Counted from the first letter of the stretch, positions 27,261 through 37,555 are shown. The stretch: DNA of 64,000 nucleotides from Brevundimonas sp. Root1279 (GCF_001425945.1 NZ_LMEB01000004.1:582761-646760); one strand, 5' to 3'. The notes: generated by a model from the sequence alone, not told the origin. A program made the numbers and translations.

Positions 27261-27652
27261 AGGGCGGCTCCGAAGGCGCGGCGGGCGACCATCAGGCCGA
27301 GGAAGAGGGCGGCGATGCTCAGCACCACCGAGGCGGCGACATAGCCGGACGCCAAGGCGAATTGACGGCGCTCGATCAACTGCGCCGTCTCCAGCGAAAA
27401 GGCCGAGAAGGTGGTGAAGCCGCCCAGCACGCCGACCGCCGCGAACAGGCGGATCGACTCGGCCTGGGCCCCGCCGCGGAAGGCGATCCACCCCGCAACC
27501 AGGCCCATCACCAGCCCGCCGACGACATTGACCGTCAGCGTGCCCCAGGGCCAGGCCGCGCCGGGGAACAGGCGCTGCGCCCAAACCCCGACGCCGTACC
27601 GCGCCACCGATCCGAGCGCACCCCCGGCTGCGACGATGAGAAATCGTGTCAT
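27257..27652 (-). CDS. crcB: Fluoride channel CrcB/Fluc
   Basis: 131 aa, four membrane helices. Diagnostic motifs: GGALGSVARYGVG near the N-terminus, WPWGTLTVNVVGG with the conserved Asn, and GVLGGFTTFSAFSLET with the Phe-box residues. It works as a dual-topology dimer exporting fluoride. I found no fluoride riboswitch upstream. It is translationally coupled to rluC and starts the crcB-rluC-HAD-atp12 string. Confidence 0.95.
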   Translation of the reverse strand: MTRFLIVAAGGALGSVARYGVGVWAQRLFPGAAWPWGTLTVNVVGGLVMGLVAGWIAFRGGAQAESIRLFAAVGVLGGFTTFSAFSLETAQLIERRQFALASGYVAASVVLSIAALFLGLMVARRAFGAAL

Positions 27653-27717
27653 GATGCGGGGCTTATAGGACCGGGACGGGCCTGTATGCCACTCGTCTCG
27701 CTTGAGGATATCGGCTG

Positions 27718-28092
27718 ATGATCGCGCACCTTGCCCTGCCAGTCCTGCTCGGCGTCATGACGATGGCTTCAGAAACACCCGCGTCGGAGAGGTCGCCGGT
27801 GACCGAGAGCGTCGTCACCGTCGTCGGGGTCGGCTCGAAGCCGGACTTCGACAGCGGGCTCCTGATGGCCACCATCCTCGTCCTGGGACAGTCCTCCAAC
27901 GGGGATGTCGACCCCTATTACCTGATCCAGCTCAGTCGTGACGCCCCCGTGCCGACTGTGGGCGCGCAATGTCGGATCTGGCACTCGGACATGGCGCTGG
28001 AGTTCGTCGGCGGCCTGGAAATTTCCGAGGGACTCAAGGGACGGGTGTTCGGCCATTTTGAATGCAACGCGGCTGCGAAGGATGCCCAGTGA
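27718..28092 (+). CDS. Small exported protein of unknown function
   Basis: 124 aa with a probable signal peptide (MIAHLALPVLLGVMTMASETPA). The mature part contains SVVTVVGVGSKPDF, DPYYLIQLSRD and two Cys (GAQCRIWHS, HFECNAA) that could form a disulphide. I do not recognise the family. Its TGA overlaps the next start as TGATG, so the two genes are coupled. Confidence 0.65.
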   Translation: MIAHLALPVLLGVMTMASETPASERSPVTESVVTVVGVGSKPDFDSGLLMATILVLGQSSNGDVDPYYLIQLSRDAPVPTVGAQCRIWHSDMALEFVGGLEISEGLKGRVFGHFECNAAAKDAQ

Positions 28093-28532
28093 TGACCGAC
28101 CTCCTGCTCGCCATCGCCCATCACATCCTGGTCTTCGGCCTGGTCGCCATGCTGGCCGTCGAGCGGGTGCTGCTGAGGGGTTCGAACATCGACTTCCACC
28201 GCTTGGCGCGGGTGGATACGGGCTACGGAGCCTTGGCGGGGCTGATCCTGGTGGTCGGGGCGTGCCGGGTGTTGTTCGGCGGCAAGGGCTGGGAGTTCTA
28301 CGACGGCAATCCGTATTTCTGGGCCAAGGTGGCGACCTTCATCCTGATCGGGATCGTCTCGATCGTCCCGACCGTGCGCTACCAGGCCTGGGCGCGGCTG
28401 CAGAAGCGGTATCCGGCCTTCACCCCGCCGGACAAAGAGGTGGCGCGGGTGCGCACCGCCACCGGCGTGCAGGCCCTGCTTCTGGTTCCGTTGCTGGTCT
28501 TCGCCGCCATGATGGCGCGCTGGCCGGGCTGA
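28092..28532 (+). CDS. DUF2214-family membrane protein
   Basis: 146 aa, four hydrophobic segments: AIAHHILVFGLVAMLAVE, GYGALAGLILVVGACRVLFGG, ATFILIGIVSIVPTV and GVQALLLVPLLVFAAMMA. The conserved HHILVF...AVE..LLR and RVDTGYGALAG motifs, plus FWAKVATF, match DUF2214. Function not known. It overlaps the preceding stop by one base and was shortened from a longer open frame to the coupled ATG at 28092. Confidence 0.88.
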   Translation: MTDLLLAIAHHILVFGLVAMLAVERVLLRGSNIDFHRLARVDTGYGALAGLILVVGACRVLFGGKGWEFYDGNPYFWAKVATFILIGIVSIVPTVRYQAWARLQKRYPAFTPPDKEVARVRTATGVQALLLVPLLVFAAMMARWPG

Positions 28533-28686
28533 GCGGCCCGGCTAAACCAAACTTCACTTGAGAGCGGCACGGTTAACGGCGATACCTGAACCCAACGGCG
28601 CAGCTCGCGCCATGAGGGAAAGGCCGTCGGCCCGGCGGCGCCCTCCGCCATACTGTCGGGCCGTATTTCAGGACCGCCGCAGCGCC

Positions 28687-29898
28687 ATGGCCCACGACGA
28701 CCACAGCCACGCTCCCCACGCGCACGGCGAGACGCATCACGATGCGCACGGTCACGACACGCCCGCCCCCGCGCCTGCCGGTTCGATCCCGCACGCGCCC
28801 AATCCGCCGCCGCGCGGCGCTGAGGACTCGCCGAACCGCCAGGCGCCGCCGCGCCCTGGCGCAACTCACGGCCTGCGCAGCGCCGACGGCATCCTCAAGC
28901 CGATCCAGGATAGCGAGTATTTCTCGTCCGCGCCGGAGTCCGAGGCGGTCGTCTCGGCCCACATCGACGAGTATTTCAACCAGCCGCTGGACCTGTTCCC
29001 CTTCTGGGAGACGGGCCGCAAGCCGGACCGCTTCCACGTCCTGTTCGCGCGCCAGATCGAGGAGCGCTTCCCGATCGACCGCGACCTGCGCAGCCACATC
29101 CACGGCTATGGCCGCCGGGTGTTCCGGGCGTTGATGGTGCACATCGGGATCAAGCGGCTGAACCAGGCCCTGGCCCTCGTCGCCTTCGCCGCCCTGGCGC
29201 TCCTGGGACCGACCTGGTTCTCGGGCTGGACCGGCTCGCAGCCGCTGGGCGTCGGCCTGGCCGCCGGGGCCATGCTGGCCGTGCTCGGCGTCTGGTGGGG
29301 CGTGCAGGCCATCCTGTTCGTCCAGTACCGCTTCCGACTGGAGAACGACTCCTACGAGCTGTCGCGCGAGATCGTGCAGCGGACGCGGGAGTTGCAGAAC
29401 CTATTCACCACCGCCCGGGCCATGGCCGATCAGGCCGAGACCCAGTTCCAGATGGACGGCAAGGGCTGGGGCAAGCGGGCGATGTACCTGACCCGCCTGA
29501 CCATGTGGCTGGCGGCGCGCACCGAGTACCTCGAGAAATACGTCCAGATGGAGCTGTGGCGCATCCGCCGCGAGCGCTACTGGACCCGCTGGCTGCAGCG
29601 CATCCTGACCCCGGCCATCCTGCTGGTCTGGCTGGCCCTCTTCGCGCTCGAGCCGGCCCCGGGCGACGCCGTCAACTTCCGGATCCTGCAAGGCCTGGCG
29701 GTGGCGCTCGGCCTGGCGGTCAGCTGGGTCTCCTACGTGCGCTGGCGCACGCCGACCGAGGCCATCCAGGACAAGCTGGGGGTCGACGGCTGGGTCCGCT
29801 ACGCCTCGCTGGACGTGGACAACGCCGTCTCCGACCAGGTCCGCCGGGACAAGGAACGGCTGGTCGAATATCGCGCCCTCACCCGCGGCGGCCGCTAG
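28687..29898 (+). CDS. Membrane protein with a His-rich N-terminus
   Basis: 403 aa from the ATG at 28687. The first 24 residues contain nine His (AHDDHSHAPHAHGETHHDAH), then a Pro-rich segment. A soluble region follows (IDEYFNQPLDLFPFWETGRK), then two membrane helices (QALALVAFAALALLGPTWF; GVGLAAGAMLAVLGVWWGV), a long charged helical region likely to be coiled coil (YELSREIVQRTRELQNLFTT) and two more helices (ILTPAILLVWLALFAL; GLAVALGLAVSWVSYV). Family not recognised. The His tract suggests Zn, Ni or Co binding. Its stop overlaps that of the convergent oxygenase gene in CTAG. Confidence 0.75.
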   Translation: MAHDDHSHAPHAHGETHHDAHGHDTPAPAPAGSIPHAPNPPPRGAEDSPNRQAPPRPGATHGLRSADGILKPIQDSEYFSSAPESEAVVSAHIDEYFNQPLDLFPFWETGRKPDRFHVLFARQIEERFPIDRDLRSHIHGYGRRVFRALMVHIGIKRLNQALALVAFAALALLGPTWFSGWTGSQPLGVGLAAGAMLAVLGVWWGVQAILFVQYRFRLENDSYELSREIVQRTRELQNLFTTARAMADQAETQFQMDGKGWGKRAMYLTRLTMWLAARTEYLEKYVQMELWRIRRERYWTRWLQRILTPAILLVWLALFALEPAPGDAVNFRILQGLAVALGLAVSWVSYVRWRTPTEAIQDKLGVDGWVRYASLDVDNAVSDQVRRDKERLVEYRALTRGGR

Positions 29899-30551
29899 GC
29901 CCGTCCGATCGGCGGTCCCCAAGGGTTCTCGCGCCACCATTTGGTGACGATGTGCTTCTCCCCGGACAGCACCGGCAGGCCCTGGTGCAGGGTCATGCGA
30001 TTGGGCTCGCCCGCGGCGTCGAGGTTGTTCCACGCCACCAGGGTCCCGGGCCGCGGAGGGATGGTCACGCCCACAAGCGGAAAGTGAGTTTCCCCGCCCG
30101 CCTCGGGCCGGTCGAGGAAGATCATCGCCGTCCAGGTGCGCTGGCCGCCAACCCGGCTCTGACGCTCCCAGTAGGCCTCGTTCTCGGCAAGATAGTCGTG
30201 GTGGCGCTTGAACTGCTGGCCCGTCTCATAGCGCTGACCCTGCAGCCGCTCGCCGTGAGCCGGATCGATGCCCATGAGCGCCCCTAGAGCCACTTCGACA
30301 GCCTGCACATCGGGCTCGTCCGGGTCGAAGTTGCAGGTCTCGCTGGTGCGGAAGTCGGGGTCCGGATGGCGGGAAAACAGGGGCGACGGCTTTCGCCTTG
30401 CGTCGATCAGCGCGCTTAACGCCATGCAACGGGCCCGATCGAGGAAGTCCCGCAACAGGAACAGGTCGATCGCCTCCTCCGGAACGCGCTGAATGCCCGC
30501 CACGGCGGTCAGCCGGTCGTGTACTCTGCGTCCGGTCTCAACACGATCCAT
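29895..30551 (-). CDS. 2-oxoglutarate/Fe(II) oxygenase, prolyl 4-hydroxylase type
   Basis: 218 aa. The facial triad is H117-x-D119 (FKRHHDYLAEN) and H189 (MTLHQGLPV), with Lys204 (HIVTKWWRE) as the 2-oxoglutarate anchor; SETCNFD and GQRYETGQQF are the usual preceding motifs. It hydroxylates an unknown substrate, perhaps a prolyl residue, using Fe(II), O2 and 2-oxoglutarate in the cytoplasm. Single gene, tail-to-tail with the His-rich membrane protein. Confidence 0.93.
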   Translation of the reverse strand: MDRVETGRRVHDRLTAVAGIQRVPEEAIDLFLLRDFLDRARCMALSALIDARRKPSPLFSRHPDPDFRTSETCNFDPDEPDVQAVEVALGALMGIDPAHGERLQGQRYETGQQFKRHHDYLAENEAYWERQSRVGGQRTWTAMIFLDRPEAGGETHFPLVGVTIPPRPGTLVAWNNLDAAGEPNRMTLHQGLPVLSGEKHIVTKWWRENPWGPPIGRA

Positions 30552-30574
30552 CGCCCCTCCCTTTCGGGACGACC

Positions 30575-31087
30575 TTAAGCCCCGGCGCGGCCCCGGAGCG
30601 AGTCCTGAACGCTGCGGGCGTCATAGGCGTCCCCGCGGTCGGGCCGGTCGCCGCGGCCCATCACCACCTCGAGCGTGGTCGAGGTTGCGGACGGTCCGCT
30701 GAAGTTCAGTCCGACGCCGACGCCGACGCCCGAGGTCGACCAGCCGCCGTACCTGCCCGAACCGCTGCTTGAACCGAAGCCGACGCCGACGTTGGGACTG
30801 ACGCCGCCGGCGCTGTCTGCGCGGCCGTCGATCCAGCGCTGGGTGACCTCGAACCAGTCATAGCCCTGCTGCAGGGTCAGCTCCGCCGCCCGCAGAAGCG
30901 CCAGGTCGGCGACCGGCCCCGGCGAACCGACGCCGTAGTAGGTGACGCGGAATCGGTTGGACTCGATCTGCTGCTCGGTGAAGCCCTGCCCGCCCGCGGA
31001 CGTCTGCGGGCCGTAGGGCGCCAGGCTGGCGCAGGCCGAAACGGTCAGGCTGGCGGCGAGCAGGACGGGAACAACGAGACGGTTCAT
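30575..31087 (-). CDS. CC0125/CC1285-family lipoprotein
   Basis: 170 aa with a lipobox (LLAASLTVSAC, Cys19). APYGPQTSAGGQGFTEQQI, then NRFRVTYYGVGSP, then AELTLQQGYDWFEVTQR are diagnostic of the family first named from Caulobacter genes CC0125 and CC1285. The second half is Gly/Ser-rich (GVGFGSSSGSGRYGG), and the end is a short conserved beta segment (TTLEVVMGRGD). Role not known; likely outer-membrane or periplasmic. The family is a useful marker for Caulobacterales and relatives. Confidence 0.92.
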   Translation of the reverse strand: MNRLVVPVLLAASLTVSACASLAPYGPQTSAGGQGFTEQQIESNRFRVTYYGVGSPGPVADLALLRAAELTLQQGYDWFEVTQRWIDGRADSAGGVSPNVGVGFGSSSGSGRYGGWSTSGVGVGVGLNFSGPSATSTTLEVVMGRGDRPDRGDAYDARSVQDSLRGRAGA

Positions 31088-31140
31088 GGCGGCGCTCCGG
31101 CGGTGTCCCGGAAATAGCGCCGGGAACCCCCGGAAGTTCC

Positions 31141-31887
31141 TCAGGATTGGCCGGGAACTTCGGTCAGGCCCGCGGCCCGCGCAAGGGTCTCGAAATCCTC
31201 GGGCGGCAGGGCTTCAATGGTGCGGTAGCCGCCCTCGGGGTGTGGAAACACCAGTTTGGCCGCATGCAGCATCAGGCGCGGCGCGGGCCGCCCGGCGAAG
31301 GTCAGGGCCCCGCCGTAGCGGACATCACCCGCCAGCGGACGGCCGATCGAGGCCATGTGCACGCGCAGCTGATGCATCCGGCCGGTCTGGGGCTCCAGCT
31401 CGACCAGGGCCCCCTCCTCCGAGGCGGCCAGGGTGCGGTAGCGGCTGACGGAGGCCTGGGCGCCCGGGGTGTCGGCGGTGACGGCGCGCATATAGCTCTC
31501 GCGGCCGATCTCCTGGCGCAGCAGCGGCGTCTCGATCTTGCCGTCGCGCGGCTCAGGCGCGGCCGAGACCAGGGCGCGGTAGGTCTTCTTGAAGCGCTTG
31601 GCCTGCAGCGCCTTGCCCAGGAAGCCGGCCGCCGGCTTGGTCTTGGCGGCCAGGATGACGCCGGAGGTGTCGCGGTCCAGCCGATGCACCAGCTCGGGCC
31701 GCTTGCCGTTCGAGCGCATGAAGGCCCACAGCAGGTCGTCCAGCGTATGCGCCTTGATCCGCCCGCCCTGGCTGGACAGGCCCGCGGGCTTGGCCAGAGC
31801 CAGCACATGCGGATCCTCGAACAGCACCCACGACCGCACGGCGGCGATCTCTTCTTCGGTCAGGGAAACGGGGGGCTGGACAGTCAC
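31141..31887 (-). CDS. RluA-family pseudouridine synthase without S4 domain
   Basis: 248 aa. The catalytic motif is LVHRLDRDTSGVILAAKT with catalytic Asp71, preceded by LALAKPAGLSSQGG and followed by QTGRMHQLRVHMASIGRPL. It lacks an N-terminal S4 domain, as RluA/TruC-like enzymes do. It isomerises uridine in rRNA or tRNA; the target is not predictable. It is the third pseudouridine synthase in the window. Confidence 0.92.
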   Translation of the reverse strand: MTVQPPVSLTEEEIAAVRSWVLFEDPHVLALAKPAGLSSQGGRIKAHTLDDLLWAFMRSNGKRPELVHRLDRDTSGVILAAKTKPAAGFLGKALQAKRFKKTYRALVSAAPEPRDGKIETPLLRQEIGRESYMRAVTADTPGAQASVSRYRTLAASEEGALVELEPQTGRMHQLRVHMASIGRPLAGDVRYGGALTFAGRPAPRLMLHAAKLVFPHPEGGYRTIEALPPEDFETLARAAGLTEVPGQS

Positions 31888-31930
31888 CGGCCCCGCCTAA
31901 AGCAAGACGCTCCGTCGGGCCATAGCCGCA

Positions 31931-31961
31931 AAAGGCCGCGCCCATGGTGGTGGGCGCGGCC
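31931..31961 (-). terminator. Rho-independent terminator of the 31981-32442 gene
   Basis: Read on the minus strand, a perfect stem GGCCGCGCCCA / TGGGCGCGGCC with a short loop is followed by TTTTGC. It lies between the membrane protein stop and the RluA gene, so the two are separate units. Confidence 0.85.
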
Positions 31962-31980
31962 CTCATTGATCAGACGCGTC

Positions 31981-32442
31981 TCAGTTCAGCACGCCCTTCT
32001 TGCTCATGGTCCAGGCGTACCAGAGCAGGAACGCCGCGATCACTGCGATGACGTACGGCATGTAAGCCATCATCGCCATTTCCGACGGCAGGGCCGGCAT
32101 CTTGTTGATGAACTGGCCGTAGATCAGGCTGATCACCGCCCCGACCAGCGACAGGGCGAAGGCGTGGACGGCGAAGCGGTTACGCAGCAGCAGAAGCAGC
32201 GAGCCGGCGACCGCGCCCCAGACGCCCAGCACCCACGGCCCGTACATCCAGGCCGGCATGGCGTTGAAGTAATCGATCATCGGCTGGGTCATGCCGCTTT
32301 CGCGGAAGTAGGCCTCGCCGCGCGTGCTCGTCTGGATGAAGTCGTAGGCTCCGAAGCCATTCCAGAGCAGCGAGACGACGCCCACCACCCAGAGATGCCA
32401 CGGCGTCGAACGCGTCATCGAGTCCATTGAAGTATCGGTCAT
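31981..32442 (-). CDS. Four-helix inner-membrane protein of unknown function
   Basis: 153 aa. Four hydrophobic segments: LWVVGVVSLLWNGFGAYDFI, WVLGVWGAVAGSLLLLL, VHAFALSLVGAVISLIYG and PYVIAVIAAFLLWYAW. The first helix with LWN..GAYD and the following TRGEAYFRESGMTQPMIDYF loop are typical of a small family in Caulobacterales and sphingomonads annotated as hypothetical or sugar-transporter-like. No function can be given. It has its own terminator. Confidence 0.78.
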   Translation of the reverse strand: MTDTSMDSMTRSTPWHLWVVGVVSLLWNGFGAYDFIQTSTRGEAYFRESGMTQPMIDYFNAMPAWMYGPWVLGVWGAVAGSLLLLLRNRFAVHAFALSLVGAVISLIYGQFINKMPALPSEMAMMAYMPYVIAVIAAFLLWYAWTMSKKGVLN

Positions 32443-32506
32443 AGGTCCCCTCCCAAGGTTATTCCGATGGGCGGAGGATGGGCCGAATTCACGGTTACGG
32501 CAACGT

Positions 32507-33823
32507 TCACCCTTCTCCGGCGTCGGACTGCGCCCGCGCCCGCATCTCGGCCCAGCGCTCCAGCCGTTCCTTGATCTTCGCCTCGTGGCCCTCGCCCTTG
32601 GGGGCGTAGAAGACCCGGCGCTCCATCCCGTCCGGGAAGAAGTTGGCGCCCGAGAAGCCCTCGGGCGTCGAGGGGTCGTACTGGTAGCCCTTGCCGTAGC
32701 CGAGCGACTTCATGAGCTTGGTCGGGGCGTTGCGGATGTGGGCCGGCGGCATCAGCGAGCCGGTCTCGGCCGCCGCCCGCTTGGCCGCCTTGAAGGCTTC
32801 GTAGACCCCCACTGACTTCGGCGCCGTGGCCAGGTGGACGACCGCCTGGGCCAAGGCCAGCTCGCCCTCGGGACTGCCGAGGAAGTCGTAGGTGTCCTTG
32901 ACGGCGTTGGCGACCAGGATCGACAGCGGGTCCGCCTCGCCGATGTCCTCGACGGCCATGCGCACGATACGGCGCGCCAGATAGAGCGGATCCTCGCCGC
33001 CGTTCAGCATCCGCGCCAGCCAGTAGAGGGCCGCGTCCGGGTCCGATCCGCGCACCGATTTATGCAGCGCGGATATGAGGTTGTAGTGCTCTTCTCTGCT
33101 CTTGTCGTAAGCGGGCGCGCGGCGTTGCAGCGTTCCCGCCAGCCCCTGGACGTCGAGCTCGATCCCGGCCGGCAGAGCGAACAGGGTCTCGGTCATGGTC
33201 AGCAGGTAGCGGCCGTCGCCGTCGGCCAGGGCCAGCAGCGCCTGGCGCGCCTCAGGCGTCAGCGGCAGGGCCTGCCCCTCTTGCGCCTCGGCTCGCGTCA
33301 ACAGTTGATCCAGCGCCGCATCGTCCAGCCGCTTGAGCACGAAGACCTGCGAGCGGGACAGCAGCGCCCCGTTCAGCTCGAACGACGGGTTCTCTGTGGT
33401 CGCCCCGACCAGGGTGACGACCCCCTCCTCGACGAAGGGCAGGAAGCCGTCCTGCTGGGCGCGGTTGAAGCGGTGGATTTCGTCGACGAACAGCAGGGTC
33501 GACTGGCCGGCGGCCCGCCGCATCCGCGCCGCCTCGAAGGCCTTCTTCAGGTCGGCGACGCCGGAGAACACGGCCGAGATCTGCTGGAACTGATAGCCCG
33601 CCGCCTGGGCCAGCAGGCGGGCGATGGTGGTCTTGCCGGTGCCCGGCGGGCCCCACAGGATCATCGAGCCCAGCCGCCCGGCCTCGACCATGCGCCGGAT
33701 CGGCCCGCCCTCGCCGAGCAGATGAGCCTGGCCCACGACCTCGTCGAGGCTGCGCGGCCGCAGGCGATCGGCGAGGGGCGCGTCGGGGGGATGGATGCCG
33801 GAGGCTTCGAAAAGGTCGCTCAT
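32507..33823 (-). CDS. rarA: Replication-associated recombination protein RarA (MgsA)
   Basis: 438 aa AAA+ ATPase related to clamp-loader and RuvB proteins. Walker A ILWGPPGTGKTTIARLLA (residues 56-73), Walker B LLFVDEIHRFNRAQQDGFLP (Asp114-Glu115), sensor motif GATTENPSFELN and the C-terminal tetramerisation region LPPAHIRNAP-like (LMPPAHIRNAPTKLMK) are all present. It acts at stalled replication forks and interacts with SSB. Single gene, divergent from the VOC gene. Confidence 0.97.
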   Translation of the reverse strand: MSDLFEASGIHPPDAPLADRLRPRSLDEVVGQAHLLGEGGPIRRMVEAGRLGSMILWGPPGTGKTTIARLLAQAAGYQFQQISAVFSGVADLKKAFEAARMRRAAGQSTLLFVDEIHRFNRAQQDGFLPFVEEGVVTLVGATTENPSFELNGALLSRSQVFVLKRLDDAALDQLLTRAEAQEGQALPLTPEARQALLALADGDGRYLLTMTETLFALPAGIELDVQGLAGTLQRRAPAYDKSREEHYNLISALHKSVRGSDPDAALYWLARMLNGGEDPLYLARRIVRMAVEDIGEADPLSILVANAVKDTYDFLGSPEGELALAQAVVHLATAPKSVGVYEAFKAAKRAAAETGSLMPPAHIRNAPTKLMKSLGYGKGYQYDPSTPEGFSGANFFPDGMERRVFYAPKGEGHEAKIKERLERWAEMRARAQSDAGEG

Positions 33824-33896
33824 GGACGGTCAGAGATAGGCGTTACCGCTGGAGTTTTCACGCGTTAGTGTCGCCGGACAGCACGGGAAATGCGCC

Positions 33897-34322
33897 ATGA
33901 CCGAGAACGACCCCCCCCAGGATCAAGGCCCGGCGACGGGGGTGACGCCCCACCTGACCATCCCCTCGCGCGGCGGGCAGGCGGCGATCGAGTTCTATCA
34001 GGCCGCCTTCGGGGCCCAGGAGGTGCGCCGCATGCTGGCCGAGGACGGCGAGCGGCTGATGCACGCCTACCTGATCATCAACGGCGGCCCGCTGATGTTG
34101 AACGACGAATTCCCCGAGTACGACGGCGAGCAGGACATCGCCCCCAAGGGAGTGACCATCCACCTTCAGGTCGACGACGCCGACGAATGGTGGAACCGGG
34201 CCATCCTGGCCGGCGGCGTGCCGGTCTTTCCGCTGGCCGACCAGTTCTGGGGCGACCGCTACGGCCAGCTGCGCGATCCCTTCGGTCACGCCTGGTCGAT
34301 CGGCGCCCCGATCAAGAAATGA
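33897..34322 (+). CDS. VOC-superfamily protein (PhnB/glyoxalase-like) 1
   Basis: 141 aa, one vicinal-oxygen-chelate module: TPHLTIPSRGGQAAIEFYQAA cut near residue 20, LMHAYLIINGGPLMLNDEF, VTIHLQVDDADEWWNRAI and the final GDRYGQLRDPFGHAWSIG. PhnB-like proteins of this kind have no confirmed substrate. It lies 7 bp before a second, diverged VOC gene, so the pair is likely cotranscribed and arose by duplication. Confidence 0.9.
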   Translation: MTENDPPQDQGPATGVTPHLTIPSRGGQAAIEFYQAAFGAQEVRRMLAEDGERLMHAYLIINGGPLMLNDEFPEYDGEQDIAPKGVTIHLQVDDADEWWNRAILAGGVPVFPLADQFWGDRYGQLRDPFGHAWSIGAPIKK

Positions 34323-34329
34323 GGTCGTC

Positions 34330-34742
34330 ATGGCCTACGAACCGCCCGACCCGCCTGTCGTCCCTTACCTGATGGTCCATGACGGCCCCGGGGCGCTGAC
34401 CTGGTACGAGCGCGCCTTCGGAGGGACCACCAAGGCCCGCTACGACATGGATGACGGCCGCCTGGGCCACGCCATGATCGAGATCAACGGCGGGGCCATC
34501 TATCTGGCCGACGAGTTCCCGGAGCTGGGCGACCGCGTCGGCGCCGGCGCGCCCAGGACCTTCGGCGGCACGACCGTCAGCATCTCCCTGGCGGTGGATG
34601 ACGCCGACGCCTGGCTGGCCCGGTGCGTGGCCGAGGGCGCCCAGGTGTTGCGTCCGGCTGAGGACGACTCCTACGGCCGGCACGCCAAGGTCCGCGACCC
34701 CTACGGCCACGTCTGGTCGTTGATCGGGCCGAAGGCCGTCGG

Positions 34743-34746
<4 letters not shown>
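34330..34746 (+). CDS. VOC-superfamily protein (PhnB/glyoxalase-like) 2
   Basis: 138 aa with the same order of motifs as its upstream neighbour: PYLMVHDGPGALTWYERAF, LGHAMIEINGGAIYLADEF, VSISLAVDDADAWLARCV and YGRHAKVRDPYGHVWSLIG. GGTTKARYDMDD near residue 40 is typical of the PhnB group. Function not established. Its TAG stop shares CTAG with the stop of the convergent HtrA gene. Confidence 0.9.
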
Positions 34747-36116
<1,370 letters not shown>

Positions 36117-36192
36117 GTCATCCGTCAGGAGCGAGTGCAGCATAGCGCCGCCATACCGCCCGCAATTGTGGACAGGATCATGGCGCGGCCCG

Positions 36193-37437
36193 TCAAACGG
36201 CCGCGGCTTCCTCGCGTTCCGCCTGGCGGGCGACCCACCATCCGACCATGGCCGCCAGCAGCAGCGTCCCCGAGGCGAGGAAGAAGGCCAGGCCGGGGTG
36301 CGGCAGCGGCGCCCCCTCCCCGGCCGAGATCGAGTAGATCCAGCCGAAGAACAGCGGCGACAAGACCCCGGCGATGGAGGCGACGCTCATGTTCGCGCCC
36401 TGCAGCTGGCCCTGCTCGTCCTCGCCGACGCGGCGGGTCATGATCGCCTGCAGGGTGGGCATGGCCAGCCCCCACAGGGCGTTGGGCAGCATGGCCAGGG
36501 CGAACATCTGCCAGGTCGGGGCCCAGCCCATCAGGGCGATGCCGACCGCCCCGCCGAACAGGCCGAAGATCATCGTCGCCCGGTCGCCGAAGCGCTTGGA
36601 CACGGGACCGACGACCAGGCCCTGGACGATCATGTCCAGCACGCCGACCCCGGCGAGCAGCAGGCCGACCTCCTTCGGTCCCCAGCCGTAGCGCAGGGCC
36701 GCATAGAGGACGAACACCGCCGAGAAGACGTGGTGGGCGAAGTAGAGCAGGAAGTTCACGACCGAGAGGCCCGTCAACTCGGCGTGCCGCTTGAGCAGGA
36801 TCAGGGCCCCGACCGGGTTGGCGCGGGCCCAGCTGAACGGCATCCGCTTCTCGGGCGGCAGGCTCTCGGGCAGGACGAACAGGCCGTAGAGGAAGGCCAG
36901 GCCCGACATGGCCGCCGCCACCCAGAACGGGACCCGCGCACCGAAGTCGCCGAGGAAACCGCCCATCGCCGGCCCGAGCACGAAGCCCAGCGAGAAGGCC
37001 GCGCCGATCAGCCCATAGGCGCGGGCGCGCTTCTCCGGCTCGGTGATGTCGGCCATGTAGGCGTAGACGGTCGTGAAGCTGGACGAGGTCAGGCCGCCGA
37101 GGATGCGCCCGACCGCCAGCCACCACAGGTTCGGGGCCAGGGCCATCAGCATCCAGTCCAGCGCCAGGCCGGCGCAGGACAGCAGGATCACCGGCCGTCG
37201 CCCGTACTGGTCGGACAGCGAGCCGATCACCGGCGAGGCGAGGAACTGCATGCCCGCCCACAGGGCCACAAAGACACCGTTCCAGATGCCCGCCACGGCG
37301 TTCGAGCCGGCGAACTGCTCGATCAGCGACGGCAGCACCGGGATCACCAGGCCCATCGACAGGATGTCGAGCATCGCCGTCACCAGGATGAAGGCGAGCG
37401 CGGCGCGGCGGGTGCGGATGTCGGACAGCGGGGACAT
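36193..37437 (-). CDS. MFS drug transporter, TCR/Tet family
   Basis: 414 aa, twelve predicted helices. Motif A after TM2 is GSLSDQYGRRPVILLS, and motif C in TM5 includes LGFVLGPAMGGFLGDFG, both typical of drug:H+ antiporters of the TetA group. LSMGLVIPVLPSLIEQF in TM1 also fits. Probably exports a small toxic compound; the substrate cannot be inferred. No TetR regulator is adjacent. Divergent from the ABC transporter operon, 130 bp away. Confidence 0.93.
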   Translation of the reverse strand: MSPLSDIRTRRAALAFILVTAMLDILSMGLVIPVLPSLIEQFAGSNAVAGIWNGVFVALWAGMQFLASPVIGSLSDQYGRRPVILLSCAGLALDWMLMALAPNLWWLAVGRILGGLTSSSFTTVYAYMADITEPEKRARAYGLIGAAFSLGFVLGPAMGGFLGDFGARVPFWVAAAMSGLAFLYGLFVLPESLPPEKRMPFSWARANPVGALILLKRHAELTGLSVVNFLLYFAHHVFSAVFVLYAALRYGWGPKEVGLLLAGVGVLDMIVQGLVVGPVSKRFGDRATMIFGLFGGAVGIALMGWAPTWQMFALAMLPNALWGLAMPTLQAIMTRRVGEDEQGQLQGANMSVASIAGVLSPLFFGWIYSISAGEGAPLPHPGLAFFLASGTLLLAAMVGWWVARQAEREEAAAV

Positions 37438-37528
37438 GGTCGGACTTTCGGCGGACGGGCCTTCTAGCCGACCGAGACCCTTTAGGCGACCGACGCGCGT
37501 CAGCGTTGCAAAAGCTTAATCACCAAGC

Positions 37529-37555
37529 GCCTTGCGCGAAGGCGCAGCGCAAGGC
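37529..37555 (+). promoter_or_regulatory. Hairpin in the ABC transporter leader
   Basis: GCCTTGCGC / GCGCAAGGC (9 bp, perfect) with a 9-nt loop lies 12 nt before the ABC ATPase start. The AAGG in its right arm is the only Shine-Dalgarno-like purine run nearby, so the stem could affect translation. Low certainty. Confidence 0.35.

Noticed and set aside
27261..27584. N-terminal extension of the rluC frame through crcB
   Set aside because: The sequence is Arg/Gly-rich shadow of crcB in another frame, and the TTG at 27260 overlapping the crcB stop gives a family-like start.
27653..27717. Possible fluoride riboswitch before crcB
   Set aside because: The 65 bp between crcB and the divergent gene lack the conserved fluoride aptamer segments.
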